Shown: piece after piece, positions 20,487 to 33,135 of the stretch | Position numbering within the stretch: position 1 is the stretch's first letter | Layout: each line of letters begins with the position of its first letter | DNA from: Rhypophila decipiens | Lineage: Eukaryota > Ascomycota > Sordariomycetes > Sordariales > Naviculisporaceae | Length of the DNA: 64,000 bases | NCBI GenBank assembly: GCA_033297075.1 | Contig: MU858124.1 | Coordinates: 62,001-126,000, forward strand | Direction: 5' to 3' | Notes under the pieces: generated by a model | The model's input: the letters and a program-made list of their open reading frames with translations, nothing else | Database searches by the model: none | Told to the model about the DNA's origin: nothing | Made by a program: the position numbers and the translations under genes

Positions 20487-22204
20487 CTACAGCTTGAAAA
20501 GTCTAACCTCCTGCCCCGGCTGTGCGTCCCTCAACAGCCTCCGATTCTTGTACCCATACACGACCCTCAACAACAACGAGCCCACAGAAACAAACAACAA
20601 CATACCGGCGTTGGTCCAGTGCCCCGTTGGAAATCCCGCCTTGGCCTCATCCGCCTTGTAAATCCATATACCCGGCATCTGCCCGAGTCCAGCTCCAAAA
20701 CTAACATTCAACGCGACCGCCAGCCCAACAGACGCAGTCGAGTACACATTCGACGTCAGCCACCCCAGCATAGGCGGGATACACGCAAACGCACCAGCCG
20801 CAGCAAGAATCAGACAGCCGTACCGCTGGAGATAGGCGTCTGGCGGGAGGGCTGCAGAAGCCATAAACCCTATCGCTCCGATCAAGGCGAACAACGCTGT
20901 GTGGAACGCTCGCGCGTTGAACCGGTCTGCCGAGTACGAGACTATGATTTGGGTCACGTAGGCTACTGCGTAGGGTGGGACGGTCATGAGCTGGGCTTGG
21001 AGGTCTTTGTAGTTTAGGCCTGCAGTGATGGAGGGTGTGAATAGCGAGAGCGAAGAGAATGGCACGCCGACGCCAAAGTAGATCAGGTAGTGGCCGTAGA
21101 GGCGCCAGTCTGTTAGGGTCGATTTTGCCTCTTGCCATCTGGATTCACGGTAATATTAGCTTGGTTACTTGCGGGCAGAAGAGGGGGAGAGTCTAACGTC
21201 ATGCTTGAGCTGCTGCCTTTGCTTCCTTCCACTCTGAGTCGGGAGAGAGCAATTTCGAGGTCTCGCCCTTTGAGGAAGGACTCTTCGGGGTAATCTGGCA
21301 GGACGAACCATACGAAGACGGCTGATGCGCAAGACGGTGCGCCCTCGCTAACAAGACATCTCTACTGTTAACCACGAAATCTGTCATGATGCGAAAAGGG
21401 TCAGACTTTGAGACTCACATGATAAACAACCACCTCCAAGCAGATAGCCCGCTCGCCCCATTCATATGCCCAATCCCGTACGCAATCGCACCGCCAAACG
21501 CACCCGCCAGTGTCGCGCTGGCCAGTATAAACGCAACCCTCACACTCCGTTCATCAGCTTTGTACCAGAACGTCAGGTAATAAACCAAGCCCGGAAACAA
21601 TCCCGCCTCGGCAGCGCCCAGCAAGAACCGCACCCCAACCATGCTAGCATAATTCGTCACGCCGCCCAGTCCAATGGTGATGGCGCCCCAGCTAAACATG
21701 AGGAAAGCAAGCCACCTCGAAGGGCGCAATTTCTTGAGCAAAATGTTGGAGGGGACTTCGAACAGGAAATAGCCGATGAGAAAGATCATGAGGGCAATGT
21801 TGAACTGGTAGGCTGTCGTGTGCGTCTCGGTCTGCATGTCATTCTTTGTGGACGAGTTGAGGATTTTTGCGTTGCCGATGTTTGAGCGGTCGAGGTAGCA
21901 GAGGAAGTAGATACCTGCCGCCATGGGGATGATGATGCGGTCTTGTTTCCAGAGGACGGCGCGTTCCTCGGCTGGCGTGTAGGTCGTTGTGCCCGTGTAC
22001 TGTTTGGTGATGTTAGTGTTTGTTTATCTTGATATAGAACTGGTCCTGTTGGACAGTTACAGTGAAGAGAGTAGTTGCTGGGACACGGTGATGATGAATG
22101 AGTCTGAAGTGACTTACCTCGTGTGGTCCCGACTCGAGCTCCCCCGAGAGGTCGGCCTTTTCGTCGGGCACGACGACATCATTCCGCCTGGAATCCACTG
22201 CCAT
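20487..22204 (-). CDS. MFS transporter, Dal5/allantoate permease family
   Basis: Four exons on the minus strand, 22204-22118, 21999-21419, 21347-21198 and 21138-20487, give 489 residues. All junctions fit GT-AG rules and reading phase. The first exon is a 29-residue hydrophilic N-terminus. Exon 2 holds the family signature LDRSNIGNAK in helix 1, then LMIFLIGYFLFEVPSNILLK and MVGVRFLLGAAEAGLFPGL. The later exons carry the loop and helices 7-12. This is the anion:cation symporter branch of the major facilitator superfamily (TC 2.A.1.14), whose members import allantoate, nicotinate, vitamins or other organic acids at the plasma membrane. Substrate cannot be read from the sequence. It faces away from the SNF2 gene and converges with the GH31 gene. 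Confidence 0.85.
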
Positions 22205-23898
22205 GGCTGAGGTGAATGGTTGGCTGGGTCTACTGTGATTCTGTTCGGCTCAAGTGAAGGATGTGGCCTGTAGGTTTGTCCCAGGATGACGGATCACAAA
22301 CCGCGGTCGGTGGCACCTCTGGGGAACTGGCGACTTGTGGACAAGTGCTACGGGAGACCGCAGATCTGGGACGCTGTCTTAATATGCGCCCGTGCAACCT
22401 GGGGTGAGCTAGTTTATTTAAGGATAACCCTTGATTTGCCCTTTTGCAGGCACTGCGACTGGGCATACCCTGGCAGTCCACGACGGCATCTAGAGAATGG
22501 TCCAAGATGGACATGCACACCGCCCACAATCCGGCCAGCCTATGAAAAGCTGGATATGTCAGTGATATCGACAATCCGACGTTACTTCGGGAGCCCGTCT
22601 GACGCTGATGGTGCTGATGAGGGGTCCTTCGCTGGGAGGTAGGGTCATGACAGAAAGATGCACCTGTCAAATCAAGCTTAAAAGCTACCCTGGTATCTCA
22701 TCCTGGTTCTTGGGGGCCCATGAGAAAACAAACAAGTTCCAAACCGGCCAAACGACCTGCCCATTCAGGCGGGTAACACAGCTCTGGACCTTGATTCGCG
22801 AAGTACCATCCTAATCGGATGCTCGAATAAGAGTGGTGGCCATTATAAGGTGGCCCTCTGGGGGCCGCTGATAGTCCAACATATGAGTCTCCAGAAACAG
22901 ACGCGCGTAATTGCTTATATCGAGAGTGCGGAGAACCTGGCACACTGCAGGGTAACATCTCTCTCCGTGTCTGGTGGCACATTCCTACAAGGACCATAAC
23001 AGCTGGCTCGACTTGTCCATATACACATTACATACTGCACTTGGGCCGTGACCCAGCAGCCAGCCAATGGGAATCCAGCCGAGGGTGTCATGTTCCATGA
23101 CTTTAAGCTTCGGCACTTGATATCGGCCGTTTTACCCCGTGCCGCCATCACGCTTGAGCCACTGGCATAAGGCAAAAGAAGCAGGTGAGAAGTGGATGAG
23201 CAAAGCCAAGCCGGGATATGACAAAATGAAGACTTGGCCCGATTTGGAGTAGTCTATTGCTTATTTTATCGTCCGTTGTAACTTCAAGCATTAGAAGAAG
23301 CTCAACGTAGCTTCTCAGCATGTGATATCTGCTTCATTGACACTGAAGTACCGCTATTCTTCTCATTTAGCACGATTGTCTTTGTTCAACTGCAAGTCTG
23401 TAACAAAGAGGCAACGACACCTTTGTTTTGTTGCGCCTCGCATCAGGTGCATCACTCCTTTATCCTGAGTTCTGGGACAGGGCAAAGGGGAGCGAAACTC
23501 ACCAACGCTGACTCTGACGATGAAGGAAAACATCCAAGAATGAACGAATCTTGAAGCAGTTATTGTATGGCTCTAGCATCCCGTGGGCCAGGATCCTGGC
23601 ATTAAGGACTGTGATTAACACACCCAGAGCGATGGGTAACGGCAAGTTTCCTCTTTCAGAAACTGGTCATAATTCAACCGGTGCTAAACACTCATGTATG
23701 CATGTTCATAAACGATAACCATAGAGATGTAAGCACTGTAGAACGTAGCTTATCTAACCTTGACATAGGTCCTCCGATCAGGGAATAATACTATGAGCGT
23801 TGTAAAGTGGCTGGAAAGGAAGACTTAAAACAACAGTGGCGCTAGACACCAACGCCAGGAGAAAGTATAATCTACATTATGAGCAGCTGTGAAATAAG
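22205..23898. other. Intergenic, MFS upstream region
   Basis: No supportable gene in about 1.7 kb. Several open stretches under 150 codons overlap on both strands but show no domain. The right end carries the second copy of the tRNA-associated short repeat. Confidence 0.45.
23836..23897 (+). repeat. Short dispersed repeat beside tRNA, copy 2
   Basis: The first 29 bases match 14751-14779 at 25 of 29 positions. It ends against the first base of the tRNA gene at 23899. Confidence 0.45.
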
Positions 23899-23988
23899 GC
23901 CTTCGTGGCGCAATGGTTAGCGCGTCAGACTTTTACGGATATTTGTCCAGGGATCTGAATGTTGCGAGTTCGAGTCTCGCCGAGGGCG
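23899..23988 (+). tRNA. tRNA with Arg-like body and UUU (Lys) anticodon
   Basis: It folds fully: acceptor GCCTTCG/CGAGGGC with one G-U pair and discriminator G, D arm GCGC/GCGC, anticodon stem TCAGA/TCTGA, and T arm GCGAG/CTCGC. The loop reads C-T-TTT-A, a 17-base intron (23936-23952), then A. The anticodon as written is UUU (lysine). The body, with GTGGCGCAATGGTTAGCGCG, is like eukaryotic tRNA-Arg(UCU). A single C-to-T change at position 35 would turn UCU into UUU, and the acceptor G-U pair could also stem from C-to-T. So this may be a mutated arginine tRNA, a true lysine tRNA with an unusual body, or a pseudogene. No CCA is encoded, as expected. Confidence 0.7.
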
Positions 23989-24610
23989 TATATTTTTGTT
24001 CTGTGGTTTTGCTCTCTGTGACCTCACAACATTATGAATTCTGTCTGCATGTGTTTTCGAACTGCTTTCCGGTGGCTAGTATTTCGCTATAGTCGTATAT
24101 CTAATACCTGGTAATACCTGGTAGTTAACTAATGTTTATTGGTTTAAGTTTACTCAAACTAGTTATCAGGCATTACATCAAACGTAAAATTTGGAACGAA
24201 TAGACACTAAATTTCAGCTTTTAAGTGATTTGGGCTAAAGAGTTACAAGACTTCAACACCTTAAACTCCAACCAAGTCAGAAAGATCAGAAACCATCTTT
24301 TAGTCCATAAATTACTGAATATCCACCACAACATTTTGTTTTCCAGATCTGCCAGCTAACCTTACCGTGATAAAACCACAAAAAAAAACATCAAAGTCAA
24401 CCAAGAAACAAACCTAGAAACAAGCAAGCCTCAAACAAAGATCCACTCCTCCAGCCCAGGCCCAATGCCCATCTCTCGATCAAATACCCGTCCCCTGCCA
24501 ACCATACACCAACTGGTACTCAACTTTACAGCCTCATTCCCATGCCCATCACCATGGCAAGTGGTAGAGGTTGCGACCGACATCGCATCGTCACAGGGGA
24601 GGACAGAGCC
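23989..24610. other. Intergenic, AT-rich
   Basis: No gene. A 9-base A run and AT-rich sequence follow the tRNA; the right end is 3' flank of the SNF2 gene. Confidence 0.5.
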
Positions 24611-27600
24611 CTACTCGTCCTCCTCATCCGTAACAACCTGATGGCGATCAACCAACCCCTTGCCCTTGCCCTCTCCCTCTCCCTCCTTATCGGCAGCAAA
24701 CTCATCGCCCACCCCCCAGATTTCTTCCTCGCTCCCCTCAACAGGCAACCCCTCGTATTTCTTGACAAGCACTCGATCAGCGGGATTCCACCTGGCAGTG
24801 AGCAAGCTCAGCTTGGTATCCTGCACCTGGCCGACCCGATGGACACGGTAATACGCCTGCTGGTTCTCTCTCTTGGACCACGCCGGGCTGGACACGATGC
24901 TGTATTTGGCGTTTTGCAAGTTTAGGCCTGTGCCGCCGAGGGACATGGACACGACTAGGATGTTGGGCGGGCTGTTGCCCATCACCTTGAACTTGGCGAT
25001 GAGCGTGTCGCGGTCGTTTTGGTCCATGTGCACCGAGTTGATCCAGACTGGTTTGATGTTTTTGTCTTTTTGTTTCTTGTACATGAGGTAGCCGTAGATG
25101 AGCATCGACTCGGCTTCCAGGGGGGAAAAGATGATGAGCTTCTTGGCGGATGTTGCTTCTCCGGGGATCTTTGTCTTGTCCTTAATCATGGTGTTGACGG
25201 TGGCGAGGATGGTGGTTATCTTGGGGGAGTAGGCTGACCAGGTGGGGATGTACTTGTAGTACGGGGTCTTTTCTAGATCGCCTTTTGCGGCTGAGAGGTG
25301 AGAGGCGATTTCGGAGGGGGTGAAGGTGAATTCTTGGTCTAGGGGGGTGGATATACCCGGGAAGGTGGAAGCCAGGCGCAACTTGAGGAGAAGGTCGGCA
25401 CCGGCTTGGGAGCGGAGGAAGTTTCCTAGCGAGGTTCCCTCGGGAAGGTGGGAATTGACCTCGTCACAGGTGGCATTGGCCAGGTCTTGGAGGGAAGAGA
25501 CGAGACTGGGGGGAGCAGGGTGGTCTGTTATCTTGACGCTTAGGGGCCCAATGTCTGTTATGTCGCGGCCGCGGAATTTGTCTATGCCTAGACGGCGAAC
25601 CATCATGCGGTTTAGGAATTTGTTTAGCAATCTCCGGTAGTCGGTGAGTTCTTCCGCGGGGAGGGCTTCACCGCCGTTTTGGCGAGCCAGGAGGTTGTCG
25701 AATGTCGTGACCAGTTCGTCAAAGTCGGAAAGCCTTGTTCCCTCCAAGCGGTGATTGATGCCGATGGTGAAGTTGGGGTTGTCAAACATGTCGATTGCCG
25801 CGCGGATGTCGGCCGGTGAGTCGCCAAATGGCGTGCCAGAGACAAAGTATACCAGGGGAGGGTGGTTCTGCTTGAGGTGCTTGAGCCATTGGACTGTGCG
25901 AGTCTCGTGGCCTTGGGGCGCGGCCGAGGTGAACTCGTGGAACTCGTCCATGAAGACCATGCCGGGGAGGAAGGCGCTCTTTTTGACCACTTGGTCGCCA
26001 GTGGTCTTGACTTTGACGCCGAACGAGCTCTGGACGAGCTTGTGGAGTTGTCCTGGGTGGGAGACAATGATGTACTCTGACTGCTTTGGGTTTGTGTTGG
26101 CGTGGTACTCAAACGTGTCGTCGCCGGTGGCGGTAATGTTGCCGGCGAGGGTCTTGATTTCACCAGCCGTCAGCCGTTCCTGGGCATCGACACCGTCCTG
26201 CTCCCGTCGCAGCTTGAGGACCTTGGTGTCCAGCTTTTTCTTGCCCTCCTTGTAGAGTTGCTCAAGACTCCGCTCAGGTCCGATGATGAAGTTGGGACCG
26301 TCGGGAAGTGCGTCAGCCAGCATCTGGGTCAGACCGTTGTAGCAGTAGCATCGGAATCCATAACGCTCATCAAGCTTGCAAGTTCTGGCTGCACCACCCT
26401 TCTCAGCGTCCTGACGAGGATTGTGCTGGGACCGCTTGCCTAAGTTCCACTCAGCCTCGACCTCGGTCTTGCTCCGGCGCAGGTTGTAGGCCAGAGCAAT
26501 GAGACCAAACATTTCCATAGTCTTGCCCACGCCTTGTTCGTCTGCCAAGATACCGCCGGGCACATTGTAGAGAACGTTGCGTAGCAGGTTGAGAACGCCC
26601 ATGAGCTGGTAGTCAAAGAGACCGACAGTCATGCCGGGGAGCTTCTTCATGGGTACTCGCTTGCGCTTCTTTCCCTCCTTTGCAGCTTGCTTGTACCGCA
26701 TCTCCTCGGCCCGGGACCACTCGTCGGGGTCGATGTTGAAGAAGGACAGGCACGTGTCCCAGGCCTTGTCGCTGTCACCAGTGTTGTAGGCGCCAACAAA
26801 GGTATCGATGACAGTCTGGTCGATGGCGCCATAGTCGTCGTCCTGGGCCTCCTCGGTCTCGTACTGAGCCTTGTCCTCGAGCAGCTGCAGCCGGATCGAG
26901 GCCTGAGACTGGTCCCGAGACGGCGCACCTCGTGCTCTCGACGACTTCGAGGTAGCAGCATCCCTCGAGGGACCAGGAACACTCAGCCTCGAGCGGTCCT
27001 GTCCGGCGTTGTCGTCTGTTGAAGGAGTGGGACTGCGAGGCGGCCTTGGCAGACGCGAGGCCTTGGGGATAAAGTCCTTCTTGTTGGGGTCAAACTTGAT
27101 TCCTTTGATGCGTTCGCGGTCTGCTTGTCTTGCTTCGTCTTCCCTCGCGTACCGTTTTGCGAGCTCTCGTGCATGATGCTCCAAATTTCTCTTCGTCCTC
27201 ATCGACACCTTTTTAACCCGCCCGCAGTCGTCCTCGGAGGAGCTACTAACATCCGACTTTATCGTAAAGCCCTCTGCACGCATTTTTGCAAAGCTTTCTC
27301 TACCTTGCTCTTCGAACACTTTGAGCTCCTCCAGGGTATACTTGGTGTTTGCCGCGTACTTGTATCCGTCATCCTCGGACGAGGAGGACGAGGCGTAGTT
27401 CTCGTTTGGGTGTTTCTCCCAAACTCGATACTCTCCGTCCTTTGGGGGTTTACCCCAAACTCGAGCCATTTCCTTCCACGGGTCATGCTCTTTTGGTTCT
27501 ATGTTGAATTCTTTCGGAGACTTCAGCCCCTGCGCACTCATGATTGGGAGCGCTTCAATGCGAGTCTTGATGAGGATCTCGATATCTCCATACGGCTCGA

Positions 27601-28030
27601 TCACAATAGCTCCCGACGTCATCAACCAGAGTATATCAACCCAGGTCCTGTCGCAATCGAAAATCTTCATATAGGCCTCGGCTCCGCCTCCAATATGAGG
27701 GCTGACATTGACATCCTGGAAGACGACGTACTCCGTGTCATACTCGAAGTCGAATTTGTCCTTCAGGAGCTTCAGGAATCTGCCATAGGGAAACTCTTGG
27801 GCTACATCTCTCTCCAGTGGGTCGCTTGGCACATAGTACGGCTCCTCGTCCTCTGGTCGTCCGTAGTTGGTAACGTCGGTAAAGGGGACACGTCCGTGGA
27901 TGTTCTTTCTCTCGTGCACAATGTTGAGCGTCATGGTCGTCAGTAGCTGCACCTTTTGATCCGGCCTTCCACCCCGCTTCCGGTCGGGGTTGAGCCAGTA
28001 TTTGCTTCTGGGGCCTGTTACAGGAGGCAT
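24611..28030 (-). CDS. SNF2-family DNA-dependent ATPase, fungal type
   Basis: A single exon of 1139 residues. The N-terminal 470 residues are hydrophilic with acidic serine clusters (ASSSSSEDD, SSSSEDDCGR) and basic stretches. The ATPase core begins near residue 470: FDYQLMGVLNLLR, then Walker A as GGILADEQGVGKT (about 492-504; the usual form is DEMGLGKT), motif II as MDEFHEF instead of DEGH, and motif III as VSGTPFGDS. The helicase C-terminal lobe shows ILVVSMSLGGTGLNLQNA (motif V) and YYRVHRVGQ (motif VI), so both lobes are complete. No RING, bromo- or chromodomain is seen, which separates it from Rad5/Rad16 and ISWI/CHD classes. It probably remodels chromatin or clears proteins from DNA in the nucleus. 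Target unknown. Confidence 0.85.
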   Translation of the reverse strand: MPPVTGPRSKYWLNPDRKRGGRPDQKVQLLTTMTLNIVHERKNIHGRVPFTDVTNYGRPEDEEPYYVPSDPLERDVAQEFPYGRFLKLLKDKFDFEYDTEYVVFQDVNVSPHIGGGAEAYMKIFDCDRTWVDILWLMTSGAIVIEPYGDIEILIKTRIEALPIMSAQGLKSPKEFNIEPKEHDPWKEMARVWGKPPKDGEYRVWEKHPNENYASSSSSEDDGYKYAANTKYTLEELKVFEEQGRESFAKMRAEGFTIKSDVSSSSEDDCGRVKKVSMRTKRNLEHHARELAKRYAREDEARQADRERIKGIKFDPNKKDFIPKASRLPRPPRSPTPSTDDNAGQDRSRLSVPGPSRDAATSKSSRARGAPSRDQSQASIRLQLLEDKAQYETEEAQDDDYGAIDQTVIDTFVGAYNTGDSDKAWDTCLSFFNIDPDEWSRAEEMRYKQAAKEGKKRKRVPMKKLPGMTVGLFDYQLMGVLNLLRNVLYNVPGGILADEQGVGKTMEMFGLIALAYNLRRSKTEVEAEWNLGKRSQHNPRQDAEKGGAARTCKLDERYGFRCYCYNGLTQMLADALPDGPNFIIGPERSLEQLYKEGKKKLDTKVLKLRREQDGVDAQERLTAGEIKTLAGNITATGDDTFEYHANTNPKQSEYIIVSHPGQLHKLVQSSFGVKVKTTGDQVVKKSAFLPGMVFMDEFHEFTSAAPQGHETRTVQWLKHLKQNHPPLVYFVSGTPFGDSPADIRAAIDMFDNPNFTIGINHRLEGTRLSDFDELVTTFDNLLARQNGGEALPAEELTDYRRLLNKFLNRMMVRRLGIDKFRGRDITDIGPLSVKITDHPAPPSLVSSLQDLANATCDEVNSHLPEGTSLGNFLRSQAGADLLLKLRLASTFPGISTPLDQEFTFTPSEIASHLSAAKGDLEKTPYYKYIPTWSAYSPKITTILATVNTMIKDKTKIPGEATSAKKLIIFSPLEAESMLIYGYLMYKKQKDKNIKPVWINSVHMDQNDRDTLIAKFKVMGNSPPNILVVSMSLGGTGLNLQNAKYSIVSSPAWSKRENQQAYYRVHRVGQVQDTKLSLLTARWNPADRVLVKKYEGLPVEGSEEEIWGVGDEFAADKEGEGEGKGKGLVDRHQVVTDEEDE

Positions 28031-29151
28031 GATTGCGGTATTCGATGGTAATCGTTTGTATTTCCCGATGTTGATATTTCAGCCGTTACGTTCAGAGCCC
28101 GGGGGAGTCGTGCAGAGACAGCAACGGATGATGGGAGCCCCCAACCAGGCTCGTTGGTTTCTTATACTCCCTCCCCCTATTTGTGCAAAGCGCCATTGTA
28201 ATCTTTTGCTTTTGTGAATCCGCGGCTTGTGTCTTTGTCCAACGAGCCGCCCTGACCATCACCATCGTTTGTTGGGAATTATTTCGGTGCTCTGGCTTGT
28301 GGCTAGTCGTGCTTGACTGGTTTCCAAAGGTTTCTGTCTCTTTGTCTTCTTTGAGGTTTCATTCTTTCTCTGCCGAATTAAATACGAATGGCATTGGGCA
28401 ATGGCCAATTTGACAGGACTACGATCCGATCCATCACGGTTTAGTCTTTTCCCATGCTTCGCCTTTGTCATGAAAGGGGATGGCTTTTTAGCTTCCGTGG
28501 CTCCCGCCCTGGCAAGCAGCGATGAAAAGGTCAAGTCTTATTGCTACATTTCGACGTGACTTAGGATGGACACTGCAGTATCTCACAATGGATACACCGA
28601 CCATTGTTAAGCATAGAAGATTCATAGGTTTTTATGACTTGGATCTCAGCATGGAAAAGACCCCTGATCAGCATCTTCACTGCACAATCATCAGTTGTAG
28701 TCCCATGTGTATAGCTTCAAAGATATTCCGAGATTGACATTGGGATGAAACACATCTTCAATGTCTCACTCATCCTCGTGACGTAATATCGCAGGCCGCT
28801 TAAGTCCGTGAAGTACCCCTTTTGGATTTCTTGGCACTCGTTTGCTGCCGATTTATCCAGCCACTTGCCAAGGATGTTGGTCAATCTAGCCAATCCGGTG
28901 GCGCCTCATCTCGAACCTCAAGGTGTCCTCTCATTTCAAAAGTCCGAGTTGACATCACGCCCGCAACAGGTCTCGGGCCGGTGAGTATGACCTGCAGCGC
29001 TGTATCGCTCGGAGCAGAACAATTGAATCTCGGCTCTCATCATCTTATTCGACGCTTCATTCTCTATACTGACATCAGATGACTTCTCACCCCGCCGACT
29101 CTCTCCCATAACCCTGGTCTGAGGGGAAATTCCTCCACTTAACCACCAGCC
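28031..29151. other. Divergent promoter region, SNF2 / GH47
   Basis: About 1.1 kb between divergently transcribed genes, with no supportable gene. Three TCCGAG/CTCGGA hexamers occur here too, at about 28727, 28943 and 29010, so the hexamer is not unique to the terpene locus. Confidence 0.5.
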
Positions 29152-31065
<1,914 letters not shown>

Positions 31066-31389
31066 TTGGCTTGCTGAATGATGGATAAATAAATGTTACT
31101 AATTGCGTTGGGTTATTTTGTTCATTATTTCGTGAAATGATGTTCTTCCTTGGCATCTGTGACTTGGAGAAACAAAAGCTGTTCTATCGAGGTAGAAGAC
31201 TTAAAGCGGGTGAATGGTGTGAGATAATGTCGTAAATGGGGCACAAAAAGAACAAAGAATCGTGACGGCAAGACAACGGCAGAGGGGATGAATAATGCAG
31301 CGAAAAAGTCAAAGCATGAATTCCGGCATTGGTGAGAAGAATGGGATAGCATGCAAAAAGAAAAATGCAAATAAAGAAATGGCAAAAGA
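31066..31389. other. Intergenic, 3' flank of GH47
   Basis: No gene seen in about 320 bases. Confidence 0.5.
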
Positions 31390-31482
31390 TGGATACACCC
31401 GGGATTGAACCGGGGACCTTTCACAAGGCGCATTCCAGAGAATGGATGCGAAGCGAAAATCATACCACTAGACCATGTACCC
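31390..31482 (-). tRNA. tRNA-Ala(CGC) with a 21-base intron
   Basis: The minus strand folds into a tRNA: acceptor GGGTACA/TGTATCC with discriminator A, anticodon stem TTCGC/GTGAA and T arm CCCGG/CCGGG. The loop is TT-CGC-A, then a 21-base intron, then T. The intron contains GCG, able to pair with the anticodon. The D and anticodon arms look like tRNA-Pro at first sight, but acceptor position 3 is G paired with U70 and base 73 is A. These are the alanine identity elements and agree with the CGC anticodon. It decodes GCG. Confidence 0.85.
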
Positions 31483-31908
31483 ATTACATTTTGGGTTTTC
31501 AATAAGCAGTATTTGTTTGGCCCACCAACACCCACTTTCCAGCAGATGCCGACCAGCTCTTGAGTCCGAGAAAGTCTTTTTCCTTTCCATCCCGCGTCAA
31601 GTTGGAATTTACTTGTTCCTCAGAGTAGGGCATGGCTAGAATTACCTTGCCAACTAACATAAAATAACATCGTGGCCTTCCTCCTTCCAGACCGGATCGC
31701 CGTTCCTGGAACATCACACTCAAACTGTCTCAAATCACGAGAAAAAGTCTTTGCATTCTGCCTCAGGCACCTGGCAGTTACGTTATATATGCAGAATACA
31801 AATACGGTAACCGCTAACGTTTCCATCGCATCAAGGCCCTTCTTAGCATACAAGGGAAGGAGCAACCATCAACCAACCGAGAGCCAGTCATAGCCTCCAG
31901 CCATATGA
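31483..31908. other. Intergenic between tRNA-Ala and DUF1996 gene
   Basis: About 420 bases; I see no gene in it. Confidence 0.5.
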
Positions 31909-33135
31909 TTATTTCTTCCGCTCCATATGCTCCGCCCCCGGCAAATGGTCAACCCAGCCGTCAATCGTTTCCTTAACCTGCGTCTGCTTGACACACTTGT
32001 TTCCCACAGCAATACTCTGACTCTTCAACTGCGGACAGTTGATATTACAATTCGTATCCATGGCTTTTTGCAGGGCGTTATCTTTCCAGCCAAACACATA
32101 ATCGCCGTGGGACCCATAGCCGGTGGAATCTCCCTGGCTCCATACAAACGGCTGTTGGCCGGTCTCTTCAGGCCAAAGGGACTTGTCGTTGAATGGCGTA
32201 GTGTCCCAGATTACTTCGTAGAACAGTTGGGGGATTTTTACCGGGTGTGTGGATGGGCATGGGCCGTTGGACTCGAATGTCCCGGAGGAGGGGTAGGCTA
32301 TGTGGGAGGTGTGGTCTGGTGAGTCGAGGTTTTTGCCGTCCCAGCATCTGTGTTTCAGAGAAATCGTTAGTGGGATGGGGAGGATAATGTGATGTTGCGA
32401 TGATACGTACGTGGGAAAGCGGACGTTGGCCATGATACCAGCTGGACATGGTTGAGTGGGCATGTCCTTGGTCTCTCCAGTGCGGGTCATGGGGTCTTTG
32501 AGGCAGGTATACGTGAGTTGGCGGTATTTTTGAGCCTCTTCCAGCGTGCGACCGCCTTGCTGGCCGATGAGCATGCGGAATCCGGGCTGGAAGGCCGTCA
32601 CGCTAGACTTGGTGCTGCCGATGTACGGTGTGTAGTAGATTGTCATTCCTCCTGTGGCTTGCTCGAACCCGACGTTGGGTTTTTGGGCAACTCGATGGTA
32701 GCTTCCATTTCTAGCCTTGAAGTAGAGGACGGCAGTCCAATAGTTGGAAAAGTCGTCGGCGAAGGTGCAAGTCGTGCAGGTTGCCAGGCTAGGAGGTGGA
32801 GTCTTGGGGTCCATGGAAATATTGAAGGCGTTCTAGAGCATGGAATGTCATAAGTCTGTGGCTGAGAGTGAGGAGCAAGAATGATAAGTAGACGTCTCAC
32901 TTACACCACCAACTATTTGGTGAAGATGTGGTGATGGGGCGGCACCAGGGTTGACCAGTCTTGGAAATCCAGTGTTCGTCAGTATCAGTGTATCACAAAT
33001 ACTAGTACTTTGCAGTGATGGCAGTACTCACGGATCAAGCCGCTCAACGACAAGTTGCGAGCATGAGAAGCGAAGTAGAGCATCCGCACCTGACACCATC
33101 AGCGCCAGGGCGATAGCACCCCTAGTCCGGTACAT
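31909..33135 (-). CDS. Secreted DUF1996 protein
   Basis: Four exons, 33135-33032, 32959-32905, 32832-32411 and 32347-31909, give 339 residues; all three introns are GT-AG and in phase. The N-terminus MYRTRGAIALALMVSGADAL is a signal peptide. After it come the family landmarks LLRFSCSQLVVERLDPLVNP, GAAPSPHLHQIVGGNAFNIS, NYWTAVLYFKARNGSYHRV and GGMTIYYTPYIG. NVRFPTCWDGKNLDSPDHTSH spans the last splice, and FYEVIWDTTPFND comes later. DUF1996 is a common fungal extracellular domain of unknown activity, often found with WSC domains; no WSC domain is present here. Several cysteines (LATCTTCTF, CNINCPQLK) suggest disulfides. The secreted location is well supported; the function is not known. Confidence 0.85.

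Noticed and set aside
23899..23988. Simple call of tRNA-Lys(UUU)
   Set aside because: The anticodon supports it, but the body matches arginine tRNA, so the entry is given as ambiguous instead.
27125..27946. 273-codon plus-strand open frame
   Set aside because: Antisense shadow of the SNF2 ATPase N-terminus, with no domain of its own.
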